From contig NZ_JADIJK010000005.1 in assembly GCF_017355205.1 (NCBI RefSeq), positions 1-64,000 on the forward strand: 64,000 bases of DNA, read 5' to 3'. A program made the position numbers and the translations under genes. Below, piece after piece: positions 11,326 through 21,211 of this stretch. This DNA comes from Bacillus sp. SD088. GTDB taxonomy: Bacteria > Bacillota > Bacilli > Bacillales > Bacillaceae_C. Each line of letters starts with the position of its first letter. Positions within the stretch are counted from its first letter, which is position 1. The notes beneath the pieces were generated by a model that saw only the letters and a list, made by a program, of their open reading frames with translations, did no database searches and was not told the origin of the DNA.

Positions 11326-12771
11326 ATGTCATTATTCGATCATTCTATTAAAGAATTACATGAACGATTACATAAAAAAGAAATAACTGCTTCTGATCTT
11401 GTGGATCAATCTATTAAGAGAATCCATGAGGTTGACGGTCAAGTTAAAGCATTCTTAACAGTAGATGAGGAGAATGCGCGAAAGCAAGCGAAAGCGCTTG
11501 ATGGTCAAGTAGGTGATTCCATCCTTGCTGGGATACCTGCTGGAATTAAAGATAATATTGTCACAAAAGACCTTAGAACAACTTGTGCTAGTAAAATACT
11601 TGAAAATTTTGACCCGATCTATGATGCGACAGTTATGGAGAAATTGAATGAGGCGCAGACGATTACGATTGGAAAAGTGAACATGGATGAATTTGCCATG
11701 GGAGCGACAACTGAAACATCCGCTTTTCAAATAACAAAAAATCCATGGAATCTTGATTTTGTGCCGGGGGGATCTTCCGGTGGTTCGGCCGCTGCAGTAG
11801 CAGCTGGACAAGTGCCGTTTGCACTAGGTTCTGATACAGGTGGATCGATTCGTCAACCAGCTTCTTTCTGTGGAGTTGTTGGGATGAAACCTACATATGG
11901 CCGTGTTTCGCGTTATGGATTGGTTGCTTTTGCCTCTTCCCTTGATCAAATCGGACCGATTACAAGAAATGTTGAAGATAACGCGTATGTACTTCAAGCG
12001 ATTGCTGGTGTGGATGCACATGATTCCACAACAGTTGATAAAACTGTAGCTAATTATACAGAAGGACTCACTCAGGATATAAAGGGTTTAAAAATTGCCG
12101 TTCCAAAAGAATATCTAGGCGAAGGAATTGGCGAAGCATCTCGTGAAGCGGTTCTTTCCGCATTAAAAGTATTGGAAGGTCTAGGGGCTAAGTGGGAAGA
12201 AGTATCACTTCCTCATTCTAAATATGGGGTTTCTTCCTATTTCTTACTTGCCTCCTCTGAAGCATCTGCCAATCTTGCGCGCTTTGATGGGGTCCGCTAT
12301 GGGTATCGGACGCCAAATGCAGATAACCTAATGGAATTATATAAGAAAAGTCGTTCTGAAGGATTTGGTGATGAGGTAAAACGACGGATTATGCTTGGAA
12401 CATATGCTCTTAGCTCCGGTTTTTACGATGCTTATTATAAAAAGGCGCAACAAGCAAGAACACTAATTAAGCAAGACTTTGATAATATTTTTGAAAAATA
12501 TGATGTAGTGATTGGCCCGACGACGCCTACTCCAGCTTATAAAATTGGTGAAATGTTGGATGATTTGGTGACCATGTATGCGCGAGATCTTTTAACAATC
12601 CCTGTTAACCTTGCTGGTCTACCCGGCATCTCAGTGCCGTGTGGCTTTACAGAAGGGTTACCACTTGGATTGCAAATTATCGGAAAACACTTTGATGAAC
12701 AAACGATTTATCGTGTGGCTCATGCATTTGAACAATCAACAGATTTCCATAAACACAAACCACAATTGTAA
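11326..12771 (+). CDS. gatA: Amidotransferase subunit GatA
   Basis: A 481-residue amidase-signature enzyme that hydrolyses glutamine and delivers ammonia to GatB to convert misacylated Glu-tRNA(Gln) and Asp-tRNA(Asn). The Ser-cisSer-Lys triad is visible: the lysine in PAGIKDNI, and the two serines in [12 protein letters not shown] and [11 protein letters not shown]. Full length. It starts with ATG after AAGGAAGGGGG. Confidence 0.97.
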   Translation: MSLFDHSIKELHERLHKKEITASDLVDQSIKRIHEVDGQVKAFLTVDEENARKQAKALDGQVGDSILAGIPAGIKDNIVTKDLRTTCASKILENFDPIYDATVMEKLNEAQTITIGKVNMDEFAMGATTETSAFQITKNPWNLDFVPGGSSGGSAAAVAAGQVPFALGSDTGGSIRQPASFCGVVGMKPTYGRVSRYGLVAFASSLDQIGPITRNVEDNAYVLQAIAGVDAHDSTTVDKTVANYTEGLTQDIKGLKIAVPKEYLGEGIGEASREAVLSALKVLEGLGAKWEEVSLPHSKYGVSSYFLLASSEASANLARFDGVRYGYRTPNADNLMELYKKSRSEGFGDEVKRRIMLGTYALSSGFYDAYYKKAQQARTLIKQDFDNIFEKYDVVIGPTTPTPAYKIGEMLDDLVTMYARDLLTIPVNLAGLPGISVPCGFTEGLPLGLQIIGKHFDEQTIYRVAHAFEQSTDFHKHKPQL

Positions 12772-12783
12772 GGGGGGAAAATC

Positions 12784-14211
12784 ATGAATTTTGAAACAGT
12801 AATCGGACTTGAAGTCCACGTAGAATTAAAAACAGAATCAAAAATCTTTTCACCTAGTCCTAATCAATTTGGGTCAAAGCCTAATACAAATACGTCTGTC
12901 ATCGATTTAGGTTATCCAGGTGTGTTACCAGTACTGAATAAACGTGCGGTTGATTATGGAATGAGAGCAGCGATGGCTCTAAACTGTGAAATTGCAACAG
13001 AGACTAAATTTGACCGGAAAAATTACTTCTATCCTGATAACCCGAAGGCGTATCAAATCTCGCAATTTGATAAACCAATTGGGGAGCATGGTTGGATTGA
13101 GATCGAAGTAGACGGCTATAAAAAGAAAATCGGGATTACACGTGTCCATCTTGAGGAAGACGCTGGTAAACTAACCCATGCGAAAGATGGATCACTTGTC
13201 GACTTGAATCGTGCGGGTACGCCTTTGATCGAAATTGTATCTGAACCCGATATCCGTACTCCTGCGGAAGCCTATGCGTATTTAGAAAAATTAAGATCGA
13301 TTGTTCAATTTACAGGCGTTTCCGATTGTCGTATGGAAGAAGGATCGCTTCGCTGTGATGCCAATATCTCGTTGCGACCGATTGGTCAAGAGAAATTTGG
13401 AACAAAGACAGAATTGAAAAATTTGAACTCTTTTAACTTTGTGCGCAAAGGTCTAGAGTTTGAAGAAAAGCGTCAAGAAAAGGTTCTCCTTTCAGGTGGA
13501 GAAATTTTACAAGAAACTCGTCGCTTCGATGAAAGCACGGGTGAAACCATCCTTATGCGTGTAAAAGAAGGCGCAGATGATTACCGTTATTTCCCTGAAC
13601 CTGACCTTGTACAATTATATATCGATGAGGAATGGAAAGAGCGTGTCCGCACGGAAATCCCTGAATTACCTGATGCCCGTAAAAAGCGTTATGTAGAGCA
13701 ACTAGGCTTACCTGCTTACGACGCAATGGTTTTAACATTGACGAAAGAAATGTCTGATTTTTTTGAGGAAGTTTTAAAAGCGGGGGCAGATGCAAAATTA
13801 GCTTCAAACTGGTTAATGGGTGAAGTCTCTGCTTATCTCAATGCAGAACAAAAAGAATTGCATGATACTGCGTTAACTCCAGAAGGGTTAGCGGGTATGA
13901 TTACACTGATTCAAGATGGAACGATATCCTCGAAGATCGCGAAAAAAGTGTTCCGTGAGCTGATTGAAAATGGTGGAGATCCTGAAAAGATCGTTAAAGA
14001 GAAAGGGTTAGTCCAAATTTCGGATGAAAGTGCACTCCTACCGATCATCACAGGAATTTTAGATGCCAATCCTCAATCGATTGAAGACTTTAAAAACGGT
14101 AAAGGCCGTGCCCTTGGTTTCCTCGTTGGTCAAGTCATGAAAGAAACAAAAGGACAAGCCAACCCACCAATGGTCAATAAATTGCTAAAGCAAGAAATTG
14201 AGAAAAGATAA
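12784..14211 (+). CDS. gatB: Amidotransferase subunit GatB
   Basis: A 475-residue kinase/amidase subunit that activates the tRNA-bound Glu or Asp with ATP and receives ammonia from GatA. Signatures: IGLEVHVEL at the N-terminus, [41 protein letters not shown] and [11 protein letters not shown]; the C-terminal YqeY-like tRNA-binding domain ends [10 protein letters not shown]. Last gene of the gatCAB operon, with 12 bases after gatA and a strong terminator after it. Confidence 0.97.
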   Translation: MNFETVIGLEVHVELKTESKIFSPSPNQFGSKPNTNTSVIDLGYPGVLPVLNKRAVDYGMRAAMALNCEIATETKFDRKNYFYPDNPKAYQISQFDKPIGEHGWIEIEVDGYKKKIGITRVHLEEDAGKLTHAKDGSLVDLNRAGTPLIEIVSEPDIRTPAEAYAYLEKLRSIVQFTGVSDCRMEEGSLRCDANISLRPIGQEKFGTKTELKNLNSFNFVRKGLEFEEKRQEKVLLSGGEILQETRRFDESTGETILMRVKEGADDYRYFPEPDLVQLYIDEEWKERVRTEIPELPDARKKRYVEQLGLPAYDAMVLTLTKEMSDFFEEVLKAGADAKLASNWLMGEVSAYLNAEQKELHDTALTPEGLAGMITLIQDGTISSKIAKKVFRELIENGGDPEKIVKEKGLVQISDESALLPIITGILDANPQSIEDFKNGKGRALGFLVGQVMKETKGQANPPMVNKLLKQEIEKR

Positions 14212-14219
14212 GCATCTAC

Positions 14220-14257
14220 AGGTGTAAGCTGATTCGAACCAGCTTACACCTTTATTT
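14220..14257 (+). terminator. Strong terminator after gatB
   Basis: A perfect 12-base stem, AGGTGTAAGCTG (14220-14231) with CAGCTTACACCT (14240-14251), an 8-base loop and a TTATTTT tail. It ends the gatCAB transcript. Confidence 0.92.
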
Positions 14258-14450
14258 TCCATGACTTACCTTCAGACGGCCCGATAAGGAGCAAAGTTGG
14301 CCCGATTTTAAGAGCTTACCGCCCGTTTTCGGCTACTGTTGTAAAACTTCAAAATACGTTTGTATAATGAAAAGATTTAAATCGAAAAGATTGGCTTGTT
14401 TTACCGAAGCAGATATAATGAAAACAAGTTAAAACGGAAGGGGAAGAGGA

Positions 14451-15002
14451 ATGAATCTTTCACAATGGTTTCAAAAAGGAATAACCTCTGAGGAATACAT
14501 TCAATCAATGCAAAATCATCAAGAAAACTCAAAGTATATTTTGCAACACTTTGAGACTCCTACTCAGGATTCTGAATTTTTTTCCGAGCTGAAGAAAAAG
14601 GAATTACGCGTAATTGTCATCACAGAAGACTGGTGTGGGGATGCTATGGTCAATGTGCCAATTCTCCTACGTCTTGCTGAAAAGGCAGATATGGACGTAA
14701 GAATGATTTTGCGTGATCAAAACTTGGAGCTGATAGATCAATATTTAACAAACGGGACATCTCGCTCAATTCCTATTTTTATTTTTATAGATCAAGCTGG
14801 AGAAGAATATGCGGTATGGGGTCCAAGAGCAGATTCTATTCAATACTTTGTAGAAGAGCAACGTTCCAAACTCCCGCCAAAGGATGAACCACAATTTGCA
14901 GAACGGCAAAAGGAAATGTATGAGCAGATGATGAAGAAATATTTAGAAGATCGCTCTGTATGGAAGGATATTTATGAAAGCATTAAATTAGCATTGCAAT
15001 AA
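14451..15002 (+). CDS. Thioredoxin-family protein with single cysteine
   Basis: A 183-residue cytoplasmic protein with the thioredoxin-like segment LRVIVITEDWCGDAMVNVPILLRLAEK. Where thioredoxin has CxxC there is only one cysteine (WCGDA), as usual in the Thioredoxin_9-type family; SRSIPIFIFID matches the cis-proline loop. A dithiol reductase role is therefore unlikely. The C-terminal third is charged and helical. Its ribosome site is GGAAGGGGAAGAGG just before ATG. It lies between a terminator and nat, probably sharing a transcript with nat (27-base gap). Confidence 0.8.
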   Translation: MNLSQWFQKGITSEEYIQSMQNHQENSKYILQHFETPTQDSEFFSELKKKELRVIVITEDWCGDAMVNVPILLRLAEKADMDVRMILRDQNLELIDQYLTNGTSRSIPIFIFIDQAGEEYAVWGPRADSIQYFVEEQRSKLPPKDEPQFAERQKEMYEQMMKKYLEDRSVWKDIYESIKLALQ

Positions 15003-15029
15003 TTCATTGAATGGAAGAGGTGTTGAATA

Positions 15030-15833
15030 GTGAACCAAGCAGTAGATCAATATATACGTTTTTTACGATTGGAACAAGAAATTCCGACGATAAACTATTT
15101 ACAGCGCCTCATTCAACATCATTTAACATTAGTACCCTATGAATCTTTTAGTAAGTTTCATTATTTTACGCTTGCACCAGATTTCATCCCGCCACTACCT
15201 TTGTTTGTTCATAACTTAGTAGAAAAAGGCTGGGGAGGGACTTGTTTTACACTTAATATGAACTTTGCAAGACTTTTAACAGAGTTGGGATTTGCCTGTT
15301 CATTTGTGCGAGTAGAACCAGGTCATTTGGCCATTATGGTCGAAATCCGCGAAAAAAAGGTGTATGTGGATGTTGGCTATGGTTCTCCTATAATGAAGCC
15401 AGTCGATTTAGAAGCAAGGCCGCAACATAAGATGCACGGCTTTGGCGAAGAAATTACGATCACGCAAACGAAGGATCATTTATATGAGATTGATCGAAAA
15501 TCAAATGGAAAAACATTTGTAACAAAACAAATCATTTGGGAACCTCTTACAGAGGAAGAAATTTTAGAAGATATAAGGCAATCTTACTTAGATGTCGATG
15601 AAAATATCACAATGAGAAGAATAACAGCAGTTCGCTTTAATGGACATCAATGTTTTTATTTACGTAATAATATCATGAAAGTCATGACCTTCCGGAACAT
15701 ACAGGAAATTAAGTTGAATTCGTTGGAAAAGTGGTTAAAACAAATTCAGGATGTCTATCAAATAGAGGAAGAATCTTTGCTAGAATCGATTGATTTTCTG
15801 AATAAAAGAAAGATCGTCTTATTCGGAGCATAA
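15030..15833 (+). CDS. nat: Arylamine N-acetyltransferase
   Basis: A 267-residue member of the arylamine N-acetyltransferase family, which moves an acetyl group from acetyl-CoA to arylamines through a catalytic cysteine. The triad is recognisable: Cys in GWGGTCFTLN, His in EPGHLAIMV and Asp in VYVDVGYGSP. The start is GTG 15030 after AGAGGTG. Length is usual for the family. The natural substrate in this organism cannot be told from sequence. Confidence 0.88.
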   Translation: MNQAVDQYIRFLRLEQEIPTINYLQRLIQHHLTLVPYESFSKFHYFTLAPDFIPPLPLFVHNLVEKGWGGTCFTLNMNFARLLTELGFACSFVRVEPGHLAIMVEIREKKVYVDVGYGSPIMKPVDLEARPQHKMHGFGEEITITQTKDHLYEIDRKSNGKTFVTKQIIWEPLTEEEILEDIRQSYLDVDENITMRRITAVRFNGHQCFYLRNNIMKVMTFRNIQEIKLNSLEKWLKQIQDVYQIEEESLLESIDFLNKRKIVLFGA

Positions 15834-15959
15834 AAGATCGTGTTAAACGAGCTTGATAAAGTGAAATTTCAATCATTTGGTTAATGGGATAAAAGTATTT
15901 CGGCGACCTAGTCGTCTTAAAAAGAAAATAAAGCGATTTCAATTAGGGAGATGAGAAAT

Positions 15960-16757
15960 TTGAAGCATAAAGAAACTTTAATCGTCATGTCATATAACCT
16001 ACGAAATAATAGTGATGTACCACCGAATTCATGGGAGGAAAGAAGAGGATTGATTCAGGCGTTAATTCAGCGAGAGAAACCTGATATTATCGGAACACAA
16101 GAAGGCCTTTATCCACAAGTGAAAGATATGGAGGCATTGCTTCCTGAATATAATTGGGTTGGTCTTGGAAGAGATGGCGGAAGTCATGGAGAATTTATGA
16201 CCGTTTATTATCGAAAAGATCGATTCGACATAATGGAATTTGACCATTTTTGGCTTTCTGATACACCTGAACAAATTGGTTCAACTGCTTGGGGGAGTGC
16301 TTGTACAAGGATGGCTACATGGGTACGTTTATTTGATAACGAGACAAAGCAAACCTTTTACCATGTGAACACGCATTTAGATCATCGATCTGAAGAAGCG
16401 AGAGTGAATGGTGCTAAGCTGATTATTAACAAAACAGAAGCATTTAAATCCAATTTACCAATCATCCTAACAGGAGATTTTAATACATTTGCAGAGTCAG
16501 AGACTCATCAAACCTTTCTCGAAGAAGGGCAATATAGCGATACATGGTTCGATGCAAAAGAACGTATCAATGACCATTTAGGGACCTTTAATAATTTTAA
16601 AGATTCCTCTGGTGGAAAAGGAAGAATTGATTGGATTTTACATAAAGGAGACATAACTACATCAAGCGTGCAAATTGTGGATGACCAAATCGATGGCCGC
16701 TTTCCAAGTGACCATTTTCCTCTTATAGCCAATCTTCAATTTGACAAAAGTGAATAA
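15960..16757 (+). CDS. Endonuclease/exonuclease/phosphatase-family phosphodiesterase
   Basis: A 265-residue protein of the Mg-dependent EEP superfamily (DNase I/sphingomyelinase/inositol phosphatase fold). Motifs: MSYNLR, IGTQEG with the metal-binding Glu, VNTHLDHRSEEAR, TGDFNTF and SDHFPLIA with the catalytic Asp-His. There is no signal peptide, so it acts in the cytoplasm. I chose TTG 15960 because GGGAG at 15946-15950 lies 9 bases away but touches the in-frame ATG at 15951. Substrate unknown. A short R3-like remnant lies upstream (about 15858-15880). Confidence 0.85.
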   Translation: MKHKETLIVMSYNLRNNSDVPPNSWEERRGLIQALIQREKPDIIGTQEGLYPQVKDMEALLPEYNWVGLGRDGGSHGEFMTVYYRKDRFDIMEFDHFWLSDTPEQIGSTAWGSACTRMATWVRLFDNETKQTFYHVNTHLDHRSEEARVNGAKLIINKTEAFKSNLPIILTGDFNTFAESETHQTFLEEGQYSDTWFDAKERINDHLGTFNNFKDSSGGKGRIDWILHKGDITTSSVQIVDDQIDGRFPSDHFPLIANLQFDKSE

Positions 16758-16758
16758 C

Positions 16759-16809
16759 AAAAAAAGCCTTGCACTTGCATCTTAATGGATGTAACCGCAA
16801 GGCTTTTTT
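16759..16809. terminator. Bidirectional-type terminator
   Basis: AAAAAAGCCTTGC and GCAAGGCTTTTTTG form the outer stem, with TTGCATC/GATGTAA extending it inside. A-run on the left and T-run on the right. Confidence 0.88.
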
Positions 16810-16866
16810 GTGGCTTGGAAAATTATAAAATTGTAGCTTGTGGATAATTGTTTATGCTGCAATTAT

Positions 16867-17003
16867 GTCTAGCTCCAGGCGCCATCGGCTCGAGGCTCGC
16901 AGGAGCGAGCCCATCGGCGTTGCGACAGGACGGCGCGTTTTTAGCAGTTCATCCTTACTATGAAAGTTTGTACGTCGCTAAACGGGCGCTTACACTTTTC
17001 TTG
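16867..17003. repeat. Dispersed repeat R1, copy 2
   Basis: It opens with GTCTAGCTCCAGGCGCC, contains GGCTCG-AGGCTCGCAGGAGCGAGCC hairpin sequence, GCGACAGGACGGCGCG, and the R1 right half from GTTCATCCTTACTATG to the GGGCGCTTACAC-TTTTC end. It occupies most of the 280 bases between the phosphodiesterase terminator and the carboxypeptidase gene. Confidence 0.75.
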
Positions 17004-17089
17004 TTAAAATTAGTTTTTTAAGGTGTAGTTTTCTTGTTTTCCTTGGCGTCTATAAACTAGAGGATGTAAAATGGGAGGGGTGCTTTACA

Positions 17090-17965
17090 ATGATAAAGAA
17101 AGGCTTTGTTCTCTCGCTCTTGATCACCATAGTCGTTTATTTTGCTTATCATGATAAATATGATATTCAAAGTGCCTATTCAATGAATCCCCTCTGGATA
17201 GAGGGAGAGGCAGCAATCGTCCTTGATGAAAAAACAGGGGAGACTCTCTTTGCCAAAAATGAAAATAAGAAACTCTACCCAGCCAGCCTAACGAAGTTAT
17301 TAACAGCGTTAGTCGTTTTAGAAAAGGCTGATTTAGATGAGCGAGTGACGGTTGGTGATGAAGTTTATTTACAGTCAGATGACGAAGTGCGGGTTGGTTT
17401 ATTTGAAGGACAAGTCCTTACCGTAGAAGATTTGTTGGGGGCGATGCTCATGCAATCTGGTAATGATGCGGCAAGGACTTTAGCTATTTATACCGCACAT
17501 AAGGAGAAAGGAACAGATTATTCAGCACTAAAATCGATTCAATACTTCGCTCAGTTAATGAATGTAAAGGCGATTGAATTAGGAGCCGCCCACTCTCATT
17601 TTGTGAATCCACATGGGTTGCATGATCCCAATCATTATAGTACAGCTAAAGATTTAGCGGAAATTGCTCTAGCTGTCAAAAAGGAGAAGTCTTTAACTGA
17701 ATTACTTGCTCAAACAGCCTATTCAAGCAACACACATACCTATCAAAATCGCAATCAATTGTTACATATGAACAGTCCATATTATTATAAATCAGCAACA
17801 GGCTTAAAAACAGGATTCACAGATCAAGCTGGCTATTGTCTTGTCTCTTCAGCAGAGGAAAAGGATCAATCTCTTATCACGGTTGTGCTTCAATCTGGGA
17901 AAGAACGAGTATGGGAAGATGCGATTGCTTTACTAGATTTTGGATTTGAAAATTTAACCCCCTAA
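17090..17965 (+). CDS. D-alanyl-D-alanine carboxypeptidase (peptidase S11, DacF-like)
   Basis: A 291-residue penicillin-binding DD-carboxypeptidase that trims the terminal D-Ala from peptidoglycan stem peptides. An N-terminal hydrophobic segment (about residues 4-20) is a signal peptide or anchor. All three catalytic motifs are present: SLTK (about residue 67), SGN in MQSGNDAA, and KTG in GLKTGFTDQAG. It lacks the long C-terminal domain and amphipathic anchor of DacA-type enzymes. The ribosome site is GGGAGGGGTG before ATG. The ECF sigma gene follows after 68 bases with the hairpin CCCCTA-ACGTG-TAGGGG (17959-17975) over its stop codon. Confidence 0.92.
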   Translation: MIKKGFVLSLLITIVVYFAYHDKYDIQSAYSMNPLWIEGEAAIVLDEKTGETLFAKNENKKLYPASLTKLLTALVVLEKADLDERVTVGDEVYLQSDDEVRVGLFEGQVLTVEDLLGAMLMQSGNDAARTLAIYTAHKEKGTDYSALKSIQYFAQLMNVKAIELGAAHSHFVNPHGLHDPNHYSTAKDLAEIALAVKKEKSLTELLAQTAYSSNTHTYQNRNQLLHMNSPYYYKSATGLKTGFTDQAGYCLVSSAEEKDQSLITVVLQSGKERVWEDAIALLDFGFENLTP

Positions 17966-18033
17966 CGTGTAGGGGTACGCATATAACAATCGTTTATATA
18001 CATAGTGGCCACTGGGAAGGGGGGAAAGAGAAG

Positions 18034-18576
18034 TTGGATGATGTACTCATCGAAAAAATAAAGAATGGAAATGATCACGCTTTTCGAATACTTGTAGAGA
18101 AATATCGAAATCTGATCTTCCATACGGTCTATGGCGTACTTCGCAATGAGAAAGATGCGGAAGATGCGAGTCAAGAAGTGTTTTTAAAGATCTATACTTC
18201 TCTTCCCCAGTATAAGAATCAAGGGTTTAAAACATGGATGACAAGAATTGCGGTTCATCACGCGATCGATATCAAACGAAAAAAAGTAAGAAGAAAAGAA
18301 GATCAGCAAGTTGAATATGAAGAAAGCTATCATACTCCTCCCACAGAAAATGTTGAACTTCTTGTGATCCAAAAGGAACGAAGGCATATATTGAGGGAGC
18401 GTTTGAAGGAATTACCAGTGAATTATCGCGATGTTGTAGAAGATTTTTATATAAAAGAAAAGACTTATCAAGAAATTGCTGAAAAGACAGATCTAAAGGT
18501 AAAAACAGTTGAGGTTAAATTGTATCGTGCAAGACAATGGATGAAGAAGCACTGGAAGGAGGATGATTTTTCATGA
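18034..18576 (+). CDS. ECF-type RNA polymerase sigma factor
   Basis: A 180-residue extracytoplasmic-function sigma factor. Region 2 (FRILVEKYRNLIFHTVYGVLR, then DAEDASQEVFLKIYTSL) binds the -10; region 4 (LKELPVNYRDVVEDFYIKEK, then TYQEIAEKTDLKVKTVEVKLYRAR) is the -35-binding helix-turn-helix. TTG 18034 follows GGAAGGGGGG at 9 bases. It begins a four-gene operon in which each next start overlaps the previous stop as ATGA. The second gene is its presumed anti-sigma factor. I could not find a convincing autoregulated ECF promoter upstream. Target genes are unknown. Confidence 0.92.
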   Translation: MDDVLIEKIKNGNDHAFRILVEKYRNLIFHTVYGVLRNEKDAEDASQEVFLKIYTSLPQYKNQGFKTWMTRIAVHHAIDIKRKKVRRKEDQQVEYEESYHTPPTENVELLVIQKERRHILRERLKELPVNYRDVVEDFYIKEKTYQEIAEKTDLKVKTVEVKLYRARQWMKKHWKEDDFS

Positions 18577-19049
18577 ATCACTATAGTGTTGAAAATTGGC
18601 TGCAATATGTACGGGATGAACTTGAAGAAGAAACACGTACACAATATGAAAACCATCTTTATCATTGTGATCACTGTCTAGAATTATATTTGCAAGCTGT
18701 GGAAACCAATGATGCCCAGGAGCTAGATTTATCTGAAACGGAAAATTTTACAGATTCAATTATGGAGCAAATTGCTGAAATAAAAAATCCAGTACAGTGT
18801 GGGCAGAAAAAGAAGCGAATGCTTCATTTGCGAAAACAAACCTTTATTCATTATACCGTTGCGGTGGCAATGACGATGATCTTAATGTCAACAGGTGTCT
18901 TTTCTCAACTAATGAGAATGGCGAGTACTGTTGAAAGCAATGAATCTCGCCATACAGAATCCTTTATTCAAAGCTTTCTTGATCAGCAAGGTTCGATTAT
19001 CAATAAATTTGAAATGGATATCCACATTAAGGAGGGAAAACAAAAATGA
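18573..19049 (+). CDS. Membrane anti-sigma factor with putative zinc finger
   Basis: A 158-residue protein. The cytoplasmic N-terminus has YENHLYHCDHCLELYL, an HxxxCxxC zinc-binding anti-sigma motif (ZAS). One transmembrane segment lies at about residues 91-111 (FIHYTVAVAMTMILMSTGVF), and the rest would face outside. It overlaps the sigma gene by 4 bases (ATGA), the usual arrangement for a cognate pair, so it most likely holds the sigma factor inactive until a signal releases it. Confidence 0.87.
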   Translation: MNHYSVENWLQYVRDELEEETRTQYENHLYHCDHCLELYLQAVETNDAQELDLSETENFTDSIMEQIAEIKNPVQCGQKKKRMLHLRKQTFIHYTVAVAMTMILMSTGVFSQLMRMASTVESNESRHTESFIQSFLDQQGSIINKFEMDIHIKEGKQK

Positions 19050-20134
19050 ATAAAAATCCATTTATTGCCTTTTTACTTGCCTTTTTTCCAGGTGGAGGCT
19101 TAATGTATCTTGGAAAAGTACTAAGGGGACTCTTTTATACAGCAACGGTCATCATCATTCCCGTTTTTACCATCACACTTGCCATAATGTTTGGGAATGA
19201 TGTATTTGTTGTCTTTTCACTTGGGGCCTTATTGTTATATATCATTAATTTTGTGGATACCGTTATCACCGCTTCAAAGCTTCTTAATAATGAGAATCAA
19301 ATTTCGGAAAATGATTCAGCGAAAAAATCATATGAGTCTGAACGGTTTTTCACGATCATCCTCTCTTTTGTCCCTGGATTAGGGCATTTCCAGTTAGGCT
19401 TGGTGTATCGGGGGATGACATTACTAGTTGCTTTCTTTGGAGCGGCGATGATGATCCTTTTTGTCACTTTGATGACAGAAAGAAGTGAGTTTCTCATCTT
19501 TCTAGCTTCGCTTCCGATCATTTGGTTCTTCGGTTTTTTTGATGCATTGAAGCAATTGGACAAAAAGCAGAAGGGGGAAGAGCTTGAGGATAAATCTATT
19601 TTGGAAGAACTGGAAAATCGCAATTCGGATGGAAAGAAAAGCAAAGCAATCGCAACCTTACTAGCGATTATTCCTGGGGCTGGGCATCTCTATCTAGGCT
19701 TACAAAAACGCGGAATCCAATTGATGGCAGCCTTTCTATTTTCTATCTATATTTTAGATGTATTACGACTAGGGATTTTTCTCTTCATCGTCCCAATCAT
19801 CTGGTTCTTTAGCTTTTTTGATGGTTTGCAAAAAGCGGCAAAATCAGATCAAGAATTAGAGAATGAAGATGTGCCACTGATTTCTTTCTTTTTAAATCAT
19901 CAAAAATGGGTAGGGATTGGATTAATTATCTTAGGCATCTATTATATTGGGATGAATGTTGTCCTTCCAATTGTGGAACCTTTTATCCATAAATGGTTTT
20001 CGCTCGATCTTTATTATCTGTTGCATGAATATATCCAAACCGGGTTTATTTGTCTGTTGCTGATCGGTGGGGGCATCAAATTATTAACTGGTAAAAAAAA
20101 CAAATCAAAGCAAGAAGAGGGTGAAGCAAAATGA
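19046..20134 (+). CDS. Multipass membrane protein with three internal repeats
   Basis: A 362-residue membrane protein that I do not assign to a known function. It is an internal triplication: each unit opens with a hydrophobic stretch and a Pro-Gly-Gly turn (AFFPGGGLMYLGKVLRG, SFVPGLGHFQLGLVYRG, AIIPGAGHLYLGLQKRG), continues with two membrane segments and ends in a polar motif beginning FFDALKQ, FFDGLQK or FVDTVIT. Two further membrane segments follow at the C-terminus (about 290-350). It overlaps its neighbours by ATGA on both sides, so it is produced with the sigma system; a sensing or envelope role is inference. Confidence 0.8.
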   Translation: MNKNPFIAFLLAFFPGGGLMYLGKVLRGLFYTATVIIIPVFTITLAIMFGNDVFVVFSLGALLLYIINFVDTVITASKLLNNENQISENDSAKKSYESERFFTIILSFVPGLGHFQLGLVYRGMTLLVAFFGAAMMILFVTLMTERSEFLIFLASLPIIWFFGFFDALKQLDKKQKGEELEDKSILEELENRNSDGKKSKAIATLLAIIPGAGHLYLGLQKRGIQLMAAFLFSIYILDVLRLGIFLFIVPIIWFFSFFDGLQKAAKSDQELENEDVPLISFFLNHQKWVGIGLIILGIYYIGMNVVLPIVEPFIHKWFSLDLYYLLHEYIQTGFICLLLIGGGIKLLTGKKNKSKQEEGEAK

Positions 20135-21027
20135 GGACATGGCGTGTAGGTTCCTTTTCAATGGGAGGCGCATTAGTTTTTCTTGGCGTATTTCTACTGT
20201 TACAACAATTTTTAGGGTGGGACCCGGCTCTTGTTTTAATGTCTTGGTGGCCAGTACTATTCATTGTTTTAGGCATTGAGATTCTGTTATACCTTTTCTT
20301 TGCAAAAGCTGAGGATAGTCGGGTAAAATACGACTTTATTAGTATTATTTTTATTGCGATTATCGGAACAACGGGAATTGGTATGGCGATCTTGCATACT
20401 TCTGGGTTGTTTGAATTTGCTCAAAAAGTAGTCTCAGCGGAAGTGCGTGAAATGGATTTACCGAAATATGAGGAAAGTGATATAAAAGGAATCGAGCGTG
20501 TGCAGGTTGATACAGGTCCATTTGCTCTTTCGGTTGAAGCCACCGATCAACAGGAAATATCGATGTTTGGCACTTATCAGGACGATGTATTTGCTGGTGA
20601 GACGAGAATCAAAGAGCTCTCTGATTACGTGTTGATTGAGAAAAAAGGCGATACAATTTATATTAAAATGAAGGAAATCCCCTATAATCATTTCTACCGG
20701 TCGATGGATGGAGTGAAAGCCACTCTCTTGATTCCGCAAGATATTGCCTTAGCGTTGAAAGGCAATTGGCAACCTATCACTGTTGCACCTAGAAATCTTC
20801 TTAGTGATTGGGATATTAAAGGAGCAGAATCTGTCCATGTGGACATAGAAAAAACAATGAATTTAACATTAGACCTAGATAATGTGGATTATGTAGATGA
20901 TCAGGATTGGGATCAAATAAAATTGACAGAAGAAGATTTTGTTGAAACGGCATCACGGAAGTTTGGAAAAGGAGAACATAAGCTCACGATACAGGGGGCG
21001 AATGCGGTTCATTTAAATGAACAATGA
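20131..21027 (+). CDS. LiaF/LiaI-like membrane protein with adhesin-like C-terminus
   Basis: A 298-residue protein. The N-terminus has paired hydrophobic segments with the Trp-rich MSWWPVLFIVLGIEILLYL turn seen in LiaI/LiaF/DUF5668 proteins, then a third membrane segment near 70-90. From about residue 110 it is soluble and beta-rich (VDTGPFALSVEATDQ, VHVDIEKTMNLTLDLDNVD), like the DUF4097/LiaF C-terminal fold. Last gene of the ECF operon. Cell-envelope stress sensing is plausible by family and context, not shown. Confidence 0.78.
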   Translation: MRTWRVGSFSMGGALVFLGVFLLLQQFLGWDPALVLMSWWPVLFIVLGIEILLYLFFAKAEDSRVKYDFISIIFIAIIGTTGIGMAILHTSGLFEFAQKVVSAEVREMDLPKYEESDIKGIERVQVDTGPFALSVEATDQQEISMFGTYQDDVFAGETRIKELSDYVLIEKKGDTIYIKMKEIPYNHFYRSMDGVKATLLIPQDIALALKGNWQPITVAPRNLLSDWDIKGAESVHVDIEKTMNLTLDLDNVDYVDDQDWDQIKLTEEDFVETASRKFGKGEHKLTIQGANAVHLNEQ

Positions 21028-21211
21028 CTTGAGAGGGATGTGCTGCCATTCCTCTTTTTTTCCGTAGACAATCTTGGTCCCTCATTCGTGAATGGATTTT
21101 ATTCTTTAAAAAAGGTATGATAGATTTGTTAGACTTGATAATACTATAAGTGTTTATTGAAATGAATTGCATTGAAGAACAATGCCTATTTTGTATGAAT
21201 GGGTGATGAGA

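Noticed and set aside
18034-18576. Assigning the ECF factor to SigW, SigX, SigV or YlaC
   Set aside because: The sequence fits ECF factors in general, but the operon partners do not match any of these, so I gave no symbol.
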